Source of the DNA: Branchiostoma belcheri
Lineage: Eukaryota; Chordata; Leptocardii; Amphioxiformes; Branchiostomatidae
Length of the DNA: 64,000 nucleotides
Direction: 5' to 3'
Assembly: GCF_001625305.1 (NCBI RefSeq)
Contig: NW_017803909.1
Coordinates: forward strand, 8,836,346 to 8,900,345
Under the pieces are notes generated by a model. That model saw only the letters and a list, made by a program, of their open reading frames with translations, was not told the DNA's origin and made no database searches. Shown here one piece after another: positions 45,601 to 57,600 of the stretch; the first letter of the stretch is position 1, and every line of letters begins with the position of its first letter. A program made the position numbers and the translations under genes.

Positions 45601-48600
45601 TGTAGGGTTAGTTATCAAATAGGGCGCCTCTTTAATAATAATAGAGTTTATGGTGCGTGAAAAATTTCATTAGATTGGAAAATGATTGAAGCCAATTCTT
45701 TAATTCATAACCACTCGTTTAAGAGGACCACCAGCATGATAATAATGGCCCGAGAGTCGAGGCAATGACCCGAGTAACGTAAACACCACTTTCTTTTTAG
45801 TATGTTTGGACCATTTCTGGCCGTGACGCTTAGAGTGTCGTATTTCTTTTCTCAGTAAATTTAAGGGTTGTACCCATTGAACACACTCACGGGGGTGGAG
45901 CTACATTCTAAAATCTTCCTTTGTTATACCTCACGTGGATGTCACAAGAGATTGAAGCTTCGCTGAGAAAGGAAAATGGATAAGATTTGAGGAAGAAGAC
46001 GAAGTCTTCGCCCCTTAGCAGTCGCCAAAATACCATCTTGTTGACCTAGCCTCCTGTGCAAGCTCCGGGGCGGGTGGGAATTTTGATACAGCGTTTTGAA
46101 GAGTTTTAAACGCGTCTTTTTAATAGCCGGCCATCCTACAGCCAGCCGCCGAGAGAAGGTTCCATTCCGCCCACGGAATAACGCGTTAAAAACTCTTCAA
46201 AACGCTGTATCAAAATTCCCACCCGCCCCGGAGCCTGCACAGGAGGCTAGGTTGACCCCTAGCGCACGGCTACTAATTGCATGCAACCTTGCTTCAGGCA
46301 AAACGTGCTCACACTCCCGTCGTATGCAACCATTTTGTACCACATGGTTGCATACAGGAAAAACAAGAAATTTTCAAAGACTCAAGACCAAGACAAGGCA
46401 TGCCGTGACTTGAGACCAAGTCACCGACCGACTTACTATCGTCGCTATCCGGAACGAGAACCGGAATCTCCCCCGGAAAACGGCCTTCCGTGACGGTGTT
46501 GAAGCCTCCCCCTCCCACCACCTCCACGTCAGGCCCCGAGCGGCACAGGCTGAACAGGTCGTCCATTCTACCGGAGCTCGGCCCCTGCACAGCCCGGCAA
46601 GGGAGAGGCCGACTCCCCGACCAAGTCACAAACAAGTCAAACGTCTAGCTACACGGTGAAGGTACACAGCATTTTGTACGGCAAAAAATAACTAAAATGC
46701 TACTCGTATAGAAGTTTGGACATCGTCAGTGTCCGGCTGATAAAATGACAGGAATGTGGTAAAGCAACTTTCGCCTGGACAGGTCTGATTTACTCCCATT
46801 TGATATGAAAATTACACTAAAATGTGTCTAAAAACCCCAGATGTCTGCACCTTGCAAACAAAGGTGTTATATGAAAAATCTCTCTCTATATATATATATG
46901 TATTTAATTAGCATATGATACACAGCGTCCCTCCTTTAATTGTCCTCACACAGAAATATTTCTAAAAAGAGAAGAAAATTGCACCCTGCAAGTACAGGTT
47001 TACGTACGACGTGAAAAATCTACTCACAACTACCATATGATATCCAGGGGTGTTGCTCTGGCTTGTCATTGCAGTTATCACAACACAACAGCCCATAATT
47101 ACTTAAAACGGATAGGCAAAGCCTTTAAAAGCCTTCAGGGTTTCGAAATAACAGCTTGCCACAAAGCCTAATAGCCTATCTTTTGTGTCTTGTTGAAAGC
47201 ACGACGGATAATAATACTGGGAAGGTATGAAGAATAAGTACAGGGTCGTGCTCCGTGCTTTTACTCCAACTACGAATTAACCAATATGTAAATCCAACTT
47301 CGAGTTAACAATGTAGACTCACGCAACTTCTCTCACCAAGATATTGTATTCCTACACCGTGAAGTCTTCATAAAACCTTAGTAATTATAGGTTTCTTAAC
47401 TTATGATCCACGAGGCGTGTCTTTTACAGCTTTCCTATTTTTAAGGCAGTCCATACCAGATATATTTTCATCGAGTGAGCTTGATATTGTAGGATACAGT
47501 TTTCCATAGATACACTTTTTGTCAAAGCCAGAATATGGACTCATTTACTGGGAGAAAGAGTACAATTTTACATTACTGTACTGTACGTACGGTACGAAGG
47601 ATATGAAATAAATCATTACAGTCTCAAAACGTTTTCATTGTTCTTGATATTTGGACTTAATCGATCCTTCATTTGTCATGATCAAGCGAAAGAAACATGT
47701 GGCCATACACGGACGCCACCTAGCGGTATTCTCCATTACTCTCTTCCCAAGTATCGCAATTGAATCACATCGTGCATGCCATGTCAAGACTGGCTTCTGT
47801 ACACAGCCACGCAAACAGTTGTAGTCATGTCACATAACAGACTACATATGTCTGTAAACATGCAACAGAAGATGGTTTGAATTCTCGATTGTGAAAAGGC
47901 AATGAATGATCTTGCTTCAGCGATGCGTAAAAATTGCCTAAGGCGAAAACTTAAGTATGGCCAAGGAGGTTCAATACAATACCTCCTTGGTATGACAGTC
48001 ATTTCCAAAGCGTTTCCTCGATACGGGTCAGAGAGTCTGGAAGCTACTGTGAGCAAGGAGGTTATAGGCATGCTGTGAGCAAAAACCTCATCTATATCCA
48101 AGAACGTGCAGCGCATAGAGATCCACTATGTGTTACTCTCCTCTTGAATTCCAACAAACGGATAACCTCACGAAAAAAACACAGCTTCTGAATGCAAAAC
48201 TGTAGCCTCCATAGCATGCCCAAAAACTGGGGGTTTTGGGGGTCTTCAGGGTCTTTTATGTGCTATTTTCTGATTGCATATAGACAACATAGCCGGCCTG
48301 GTTGAATTACCCCCGTTTTTACAACTGGGCTGATAAAAAACAGCCTAAGACCACCAAACAAACCCCCAGTTCTATAAGCCTGCTACGGAGGCTAGCAGGA
48401 GGCTGAAGGATATAATCTGACATGCAGCAAAGTGAGCGACCTTCCACACTGGGTTCATTGTCACTCGCCGTGACCACCCCCTATAAACATGGCTTTGAAA
48501 CATCCTAACAACCGTGTGCTGCATTCTAAACAAGGTTATAGTAGACAAGGTAGGCTCCGACGGGGTAAGGAGGAAAACATTCACACTGTTTTCAGTCTTA

Positions 48601-51600
48601 CACACGAGAGAGATTAGAAATTACAACTATAACACACTCAAAACGTGGTTTAAAGAGAATATCACTAAAGATGTGTGAGTTGAGAGTAAAAATTTGGCTA
48701 CGGTGTGTTGCTTCTGTCAGGGGGCAGCAACAGCCATGACCCCGTTCATACTAAGAATCGCAAATTCGAATCTGGATTTGTCTAGACGCACGGGGTTGAT
48801 CCAGATTACCTTAGTACAAACTACGCTTACTGGTACGCTTAGTAGTGTTCGAAAATGGAAATCCCTTTCTCAAAAAGCTAAAAAAAATCCAGAACTAGTT
48901 ATGCACACAGTGCCACCTTTTACGAGCACATGCAGATATGCATACATACTACTCTTCCTGCTATGTCTAATAGTCCAGGGTCCTTCGAGGATATGGTGAT
49001 TTTCGCCACAAGGGTGTGTGTTAATCTTTTGTCCGCAGGGCGTAGTCAGACATGTATGTCACACGATGTGGAGAGATTGTGCAGATGGTATCTCTGCGTA
49101 GATAATGAGATTTTAAACCTTAAGTGTCTGAACAAATTAGTTTAAAATGGCTTCTGCGTGCACTCTGAAAAAAAAAATGGGAGTGCCACTCAGATCTGAA
49201 TTCAAAAGCTTGGCAGTTGCTTGTTTATGAACTTCTTCCAAACCTTTCAGAGTTCTTCATACGCCTTCAAATGGGAAATTCCTTGCTTATCTCTGAAATC
49301 TACTCACTATTTTAGTATGCATTTTAAGTTAGTAACAGACAAGGAATAAAGAAAAAACGAAGCAACCTTGTCTCAGTCAGCATGATTTATCGGGGACTGA
49401 CACTAGTGACAGGTGTTTTCGAGGTCTGCAACCTGTTCGCCGCTCCATTCACGTAGCCAGTGGCGTTGTCAATCTTAAAATTTAGCCATTGAAAAAGCTT
49501 CATACCTGATACGGGTTTGAGTTCAAAGCTGTTCCCTGGCCGCTGTGGCCTCCGCCCGGTGTTGGTGGACGTGCCCCACCAGTTGAACCCGGAACCTCCG
49601 GACGGCTTGTAGTACGAGCCCGAGCCGCCCGCCGAGCTGGTCGCCCTCGGCCCGTTGAAGTGAAACCTCCCGACGGAGGTGGTCGAGCTCGACGTCCTGC
49701 CGCCGGGGCGACTCCACGAGGACACGCCGCCGCCGTCGGGGTAGTCGTACCCGTTGGAATAGAGGGTAGAGCCGCCGCCCGTGCTAAACCGACTCCCCGG
49801 GCGCCACCCGCTTCTCTCTACCGATGAGTACACGGAAGGCGAGCGGCCGTTGTTCCCGCCATACGCGAAGGAATAGCGCGTGTACCCTCTGTTGTACATC
49901 TTGACGTTTCTCTTGAGTCACGGTTTATCGTAGACGCTTTGGTCAAAGCAAGGCGCTTCTTGGTCAAAGGCAGCTGTAGTATGAGGGCTGAACCTATCCC
50001 AAGTGTTTGCCAAAGAGTTGGGAACAATAGATCTCAGTCACAGAAGAGCCAGACGTCGCTCCAAACGTGGCGGGAATACTACCGGCAGTACTGGGAAAGT
50101 TTGTCCCCCAAGGAGGCCCTTGCTAGTGCCAAGCCCACCGTTCCACTAGTACAACTCGAAGGACGGCATTCTCACAGTGCACGGTCCGTGAAAATTCAGA
50201 TCAAGGGGATCGCGGAAACGGGTGGGCGGGGCATTCAAGACACGTTTCCCGTGTGGGCGTTGTCCTTGTATGACAATTAAGGTGGTCCCAGACCGACACG
50301 GACGATTAGAGATTTCTTTTACCTCGTTTTATACTAAGCCTAAGTGGGCTGGTTACCAATCCTCACATGTGCTGCAGGCTTTGATTAAGGATGTGCTATC
50401 GCCCCCGTAAATTTCCGTCTCGTAAACGGTGCTCGCCTTTTCGAACGGTCGTCGCCTTTCCGAACGGTCGTCGCCTTTTCTCAGAACGGTCGTCGCCTTT
50501 CCAGTCGTCGCTATTCCCGAGCGACCGAACTTCAATTCCGAATGTCCGCGACATGTTCGTGACTTCCCGGGAGTTCTTGGAAAGTGGGAGCCACACTTCC
50601 CCAAGATGGCGACCGTAGACGGGCCAGAACTTGGCTAGGTGGATTGAAGTTGTGGCATGGGTAGTAGTATTATAAATTTGGAGGGAGTACTGGGATTGAA
50701 TTATCTAGGTTAGAACTAGGTTAGTGTTTGAGCCATTCTCGATTGGAACGGGAAGGGTTTGGGTCACTCTGGACTGGAACTTTTGTAGGTTTTCATAAAT
50801 TGCTGAAGTTGAAACTGGGGTGAGAAAAACTCCACATTAATTTTTTGGAGCACCCCCTTGTGCTAGCATGCTACTGCATAGACCTCTTCTGACCGGCTAG
50901 ATCTTTCTAGTCAGCCTATCTATTTGAAACCTGCGAACTATTTGAAACCTGCCTCGTAAAAAACCTCGCAACTCTCCCAGCACCGTAGGAATTGGGGATC
51001 CCACAATGGTCTAGCTTCCAGACGAAGTATCCCCCCCCTTAAGGCGTAACAGCAATGTTTGGGGGGGGGGGTCTGTCCTGGTATGCTGCTCTTCCATGAA
51101 CTAGAACGTCAACCCACTTAACTATTTCCTTTCACCATCATACCCATGACATCGACATAAAAGACAAAAACAGACCACCTGAAATCTAACCCTGATTGAC
51201 GAAAGGAAGTGGTGGAGGGGACGCAAGTGAACATCTTATAGGCCACAATTTGTTGTTTCTCGGATTTTCTCAGAAAAAAATCAGGAGCGACAGGGCGAAA
51301 AAAAGGCAAAGGCACCCCATGATAGCCGGAAATGTTACAATATGAGCCATGAAGTGAACATACCAGACTGGTTTATAATTAAAACAATAGATTTTGAAGT
51401 TTTAATGAAACAAAGTTGCATTGTTACATTGAAAAAGTTAAGAACTAGGAAGAAGAGGTCTTTCTTCCACTGTTGGGGCCAAAATATGTCTTTCATTGAG
51501 CATTTTGCAGTTACTTTTTTTTGAAAATCAGAAAAAAATGGACAGGGCGATCCGAGAAGCAACAAATTAAATTGGTGTGGCCTTTATATGGTTCACCTCA

Positions 51601-54600
51601 AGCCCCCCTCGTCCGTATCCTTGCTCCACTGCTGGTGAACGCAAACATTGACTGCGAGGTCGACCAGTACAGAACAAGTCGAGGACAAATACCGGTCCGG
51701 TCAATCGCGCGAACTTAGTACACATCGTTCTGCCACATTCCTTCCAGTTGAGACTTTTTTCGCTAATAAATCATAATACAACTTAACAAGCATCACTTCA
51801 AGTACCTACATACCAAAAATCACGACAATACGTCAACCGGTTCTTGAGTTATCGTCCTTCAAATTTTTTTCAACAAATGCTCCTGCAGTTCCAGAACAAG
51901 GCGCTAGGGGACCCAAACTCATGTCACTTCTTCCCTACCCCAAGAGCTATCTACCAACCAAAATTCGTGACCCTAGCATGTCCAGAACATGAGATATCAA
52001 AACCGGAAGTTCTGCTGCAGTACCTAGGAAAGCCGCCAGGGGGCCCAAAATCTAATCATTTCTAGGTCTCATGAAGACCTACCCACCTACTAAGTTTCAT
52101 TCCAATCCATTCCCTGCTTCTCGAGTTATCTTGCTAAACCACACACAAACACACACACAAACGCTACTGAAAACATAACCTTCTTGGCGAAGGTAATAAG
52201 GACGGTTAAAAGCGAGAGTCCGCGTCAAGTGGACTGCCTATTCGCCACCAGACCGTAAAGCATTTGCTTTTTCCCCGAACCACAATCCGATCCAAGGAAA
52301 TGAAATTCCTTTCGCTATTTTTCATGACCATGAACCTAATTTTTTTTACTCCTAAAATACCAATACATGGCGGTACTGCAGTCTATTGAAATGCTGATCA
52401 CATCTAAACGCGAAGAAATTATTCTTTGGTAGCTATAGGAGCATCAAAATCGTCATTTTTGTTGCGTTTAGAGCGAATATATAGATACACTGAAAATTTG
52501 GTGCAAAACCAGTTTCTCGTAGCAAAGTCAACCTGATGTTTGGTAAAACTTGGTGCCAAGAAGTTGAAGAACCAGAAAATATAGATCACCGAAAACAACA
52601 CAAAATTTGAGATTTCAACCCCCCTACAGCATAAAATGGAATAGTCCTGTGATACCTCTTGATCGACGAGGCTTTAAGTTTACAAAACGGGCGGCACCGC
52701 AAGATGCCTGACCGTTTAATTTACTTTTTCTTCGTATCAGCTCTCAAGCATAACGTCTGGCCTTGTTACGTCTACTCTACTATCCTGTCTGTGGGACTCT
52801 GTCCGAATGTAGCACGACGCTCTACATATTTGTTAGCAAAATATTTGCGCATCAAATGTACATTCTGTCGACCTAGATTTCAAGTCGCTGGTTCTTCACT
52901 GCAAAACACACTTGTTCCTACGTATTTCCTTAGGAAGTAGGGCTGTTTTCTGTCTTCAATTCACAAAAAAAACAGGAATACAGATACAATACAAAGCTCT
53001 GCATGAAGACATTTCATGGCATAGCGGTTGCTCCGTCCGTATTGTAAAGGAAATGCCAACATATCCGGTATTGGTTAGCCTCCATACATAACTGGGGGTT
53101 TTGGGGGGGTCTTCAGGGTCTTTGGGAGCTTTTATGTGATATTTTCTGATTGCATATAGACAAAATAGCCGGCCTGGTTGAATTCCCCCCGTTTTTTTCA
53201 GAACCGGGCTAATCAGAAAACAGCCGAAGACCACCAAACCCCCAGTTCTATAAGCCTGCTACGGAGGCTAGCATGGGGTCACCTATAGGTAAACTATGTT
53301 GGTGAGGGGGCGTGGCAACATCCTTGCGGGGAACGCCCAGTTTGACACCTTGGTGTTTTGAGCCTTTGAAAAGCAAATACTCAGTTTTAAAGGGAATTCT
53401 GTGCGCGTACACATGCACTGTTGTTATAAGGGTTCCTTTACCATTTGATGTCACACGTACAGTACCAAGCTTAGCAAGCTACAGGTGCACATTCCCTGCA
53501 AATATACCAGAAAGTGGTAGACAAACATGTGGGCGTACATCAAGACCTACTCAAGAAATGCTGTCAGATATCAAAGAAAAGATTAAGAAAACCAACAAGG
53601 TCTTTCATATTATATCGTCCAACAGTCACTAGAAATGTCGTTATGTCCACAAGATGTACGATGCATAGGGGGCACCAACCTGCATCCTCGAGGACTGGCC
53701 GACCGTGGCTTGGGCGGTCTGGATCCGGGAGAGGACGAGTCCCCGCCCCGGGGCGGACAGGCCAGCGCCCGGTATCCCCAACCGGCCCGAGCGACTCCCA
53801 CCAGGGCCTGGGGCGGGTGCCGACGTGATGCCACCCCGAGGGACTTCCGTTCGGCCACCCCCATCCCCTCCCCCTGTTGCCTTCGATGATCTCTGCGACG
53901 CTGACCGACAGGTGGTGAAACCCTCCGAACCCCCCGTCCCACTCGTCGTCCGAGCCGTCGTCGCGGAAGGGCCAGCCGTGCGGAGCGAACCGGCGGGGGG
54001 AGCGCTGACCGTTCCCCGAGGGTGAGGGTAAGGGGCTCCGGGCCCGGCGCCCGCGGATGTAGGTGTTGTGGCTCATGTTGTGGTAGGTATACGTACACCC
54101 GGCCAACCGCTCTATATGTACGTTGTATGTGGTGGGCCTCGGCAAACTTTACACAGACTTAATAAATCAGAAAACACGTCAGATATGTGTAAACAGGAAC
54201 AAAAGAGGCGTAGCTCTGCCTACGGGTTTTTGTCGGTCAGGTAGTGAACGAAGTTTGACGAGCTTCGAACGTCGATGTTTGGAAAAACGTCGTCTGAGAA
54301 GCAAACAAGGCGTGAGTTGCTGACTGGATCTCTGGGTCCGCTACTGACGATACCGACAAGCAAACAGGCCTACATGTGGGCCATGTGTACAAGTGCAATC
54401 TTTAACGCGCCCGCGTGTCTTAAGCTAAAGGTCGTCTGGCCTTCACGTGGGGGACCACCAAACAACCGAACAAACATGTAGGAATGTCTTGAACAAACAT
54501 GGCCGAGCTCGCGACACATTCACAAGTTGCACCTTGTCAGAAAATCCTGCATGTCAGCTCTCCCATCTCTCACTGACCACTCAAAGAATCCTTCTAGATC

Positions 54601-57600
54601 TGTACTGCGTTACACAGCCTCCACCAGGCCTTCCTAACGGTGTTAGGATAGAAGATTTCGGCAAAATATGGTCGGACTGGCCAGGACAGCGGCTCTAGGT
54701 CAGGGTTTATTATCCCCCTTTATTGTGCGAGCAAATCTATTTTATTGTGTTATCATGAAAGTTCATCTATTCTATTGTGGCCAATCTCCCGGCGGCAAAT
54801 GAACTTTGAGACTTTGAGACTTCATTCGATTGTGGCGACTTTCCCGACGTACAGCAATTAAATATGCGTTCACTTAGCCCTCCAAAATTACGCTTGAACT
54901 CAAAGCGTTACTTCGAGATTTCAAAATTGCAAATTTATTGGCTGGAATTGTCTAGGATTACTTTATAATGATGATCCCTCGTTGCCGTAGCAGCAACTAT
55001 AATTTCTAAGCCTTGCTGCCATTTTCACCCTGGTGCCGAGGTATTGTTTGTTAATTTGTGTGTGGGTGAGTGGGTGTGTTTGCTTGTATTTGAATGTGGC
55101 CAAACTCCCCTGGTCAATTTAATAAGTATTCTCCGTATTTGGCTGAATTTTACTGTTTTTCAGCCTGTTAGTCTGGTGGAGACTACGTCCGTGCCATGAA
55201 AAGTTGGTATGAATTCTACCGGTCTGTGGGGGCGCTCGATTAACAGTTATAAAAGCCTGCCACCTTTTGCTTGTTTCGGATAACTAGTTTACCGCCTTTT
55301 TTTAAGGAGTAACACCAGTTTTGTACATGTAAGTACAAGCTGCGTAAGACTGGACTGTAAGGTTTAAACCACTAACACCGGGAAGGTCCCCTACTCTTTT
55401 CGATAAGTGTGGTGGGATCTTTAACGTGCGTGGGGTGTGGCTCTCACCAAACACGGGACCTCCATTTAATGTCCTATCCGAGGAACGTCCCCAACCGAAG
55501 CTAGGTACTCATTTACACCTGAGTGGTGAAGTGAGGAAAGTCGTGTAAAGTGCCTTTCCCAAGGGCACAAGATAGGTGGCAGGATTCGAACCCGTGACCT
55601 CTTGGGTCTGAGCCGAACTCTCTACGGTTACGCCACACGACCCCACCTTATCTCGGAACAAACCTCTTGAGCAACACTATGCAAATAACAACACCAAACC
55701 TGACCTTTTCTCATCCTATATACTGTACACGTACACATACAACAGCTAGGTACACCACGCTAATGCCAATATTTGAACAAGTCATGTACTACACCGGGAC
55801 ACACCCACCTCACAATAGCTCTTTAATAACTTGAAGTTATTCCAAAGTTATGCCGAGATTTACAGTTGTATATTTGCACAGTTGATGATGTCACGAAGGC
55901 GATCTAAAGGTCAGTACAACATCGAGTGATTTATTTGTGTAGTTTGAGCAAGGACAAGGTAAACAGGTACAGGTCTGGGCGTAGTGCAGTTGACTGTCTT
56001 GGCAAGTATAAGCCCACGCAGAGCTGTCTGAAGCTTCCTGTGGGTGTTTTTTATTTATTCAGAAGCATAGTAATGAATATCAAATAAAAGGACATGGACT
56101 AAGTGACTGTGAACTCAAGTTAGGTACAACTTATATTCTCGCAGCCACTTTTACAATGGAAAAAAGGGCGTTTACAAGGCATTTGTAAAACTATGGATAG
56201 CATGAGTCAAACCTCCCATCCCAGAAGAGAAGGAAAGCATATAGAGAAGGACACATACAACTAGAAGCTTTTGTTTCTGTGATGTAGTTTTGACATAATT
56301 TAACAGTTAATGTCATTCTAACAAACCAAACTGCCGCGAAGAACTAAAAGTTGCTTTGCATTGTCACAACTTTCTAAAAAGGACTGCGACATCGAATCAC
56401 ATGTCGACGAATGTGAACGCATCATAGGTTACCGGGCTTGGCAGGTATGAAGATAAAATCAGATAAAAGAACAGATGAAAAAAACAAACAGTTCCTGCCC
56501 CTCCTATGTTTAGAGTCCTTCGCTCTCAGACTTGAGTTCACGGTCCAAAAATCTGGCTGTTGGTCGCGACTTCCGACGGACCTTCCGTGGACAACACGTG
56601 GCGAAAATGTGGGTCAGCTGACAGAAAATTCAATGCCTCCCCCTCTCCTACAAGGAGTAATATCACGAGAGTAACCTTGATACGTATTTTTTTTACATTC
56701 CAACATGTAGTTACAAGACGTAGTGACGGCACACTCAATTCTTTTGTCAACTTATATTGATGCCGCCACCAACACAGGGGACAATACAAGACATTTTCAC
56801 CTGATCGAAGTGAGGAAAGTCGTGTAAAGTGCCTTTCCCAAGGGCACAAGATCGGTGGCTTGTCAGGACTCGAACCCGGGACCTCTTGGTTCCGAGTCGA
56901 GCACTCTGCCGCTACGCCACACGACCCCTAGTGTTTGAGGTGTGCTATTGAACGACACACCCTGGACGCTGTCGGAAACCTGTCTACTGACCTGAAAATT
57001 CATCAAACATCACACCCAAATAGCGAAACTGCTAGAGTACATATATACCCAACCCTACCCTAGACAATGATTCCTGCTGTTGTCTTGATGTCTTGATGCT
57101 GAAAACCACGTTAAACTTATAGTATTATATATTGTTAACCATGTTGAAAATATTGAACGTACTTGTATATGTACTATAATAACCTACAGTGTTAGTTTTA
57201 CTGAATTTGCTTGGAACCGCCGGCATGGTGGCGACTTCAGAGCTAGTAGTAGTAGGCGTAGTAGAGTTTCTGTCAAACTAAGATACCAGTGAAAAGGTTA
57301 AAACACCCTCCCTTCCCGCCACTCTACTACTACATTCATACACACACAAACAAACAATATCTCCGTTCCAGGATGTAACCAAGATGGCAGGAAGGTGTAG
57401 AAATTATAGTTGCTGCTACGGCAACGATGGATCGTCATTATTAAGTAATCGTAGACAATTTCAGCCAATAATTTGCAAACTTCAAATCTCGAAGTAACGC
57501 TTTGAGTTCAAGCGTGATCTTGGAGGGCTAAGCGAGCGCATATTCAATTGCTGTACTTTGGGAAAGGAGCCTATAGGTGTGGCGCACTGTCAAAGGTGTG

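Noticed and set aside
46096-46493. + strand frames of 70-105 codons near 46.1-46.5 kb
   Set aside because: They overlap a palindrome and lie antisense to first exon b of gene C; no splice or domain support.
47784-48116. 110-codon - strand frame
   Set aside because: No recognisable domain, splice context or paralogue; the frame does not start with ATG in a good context.
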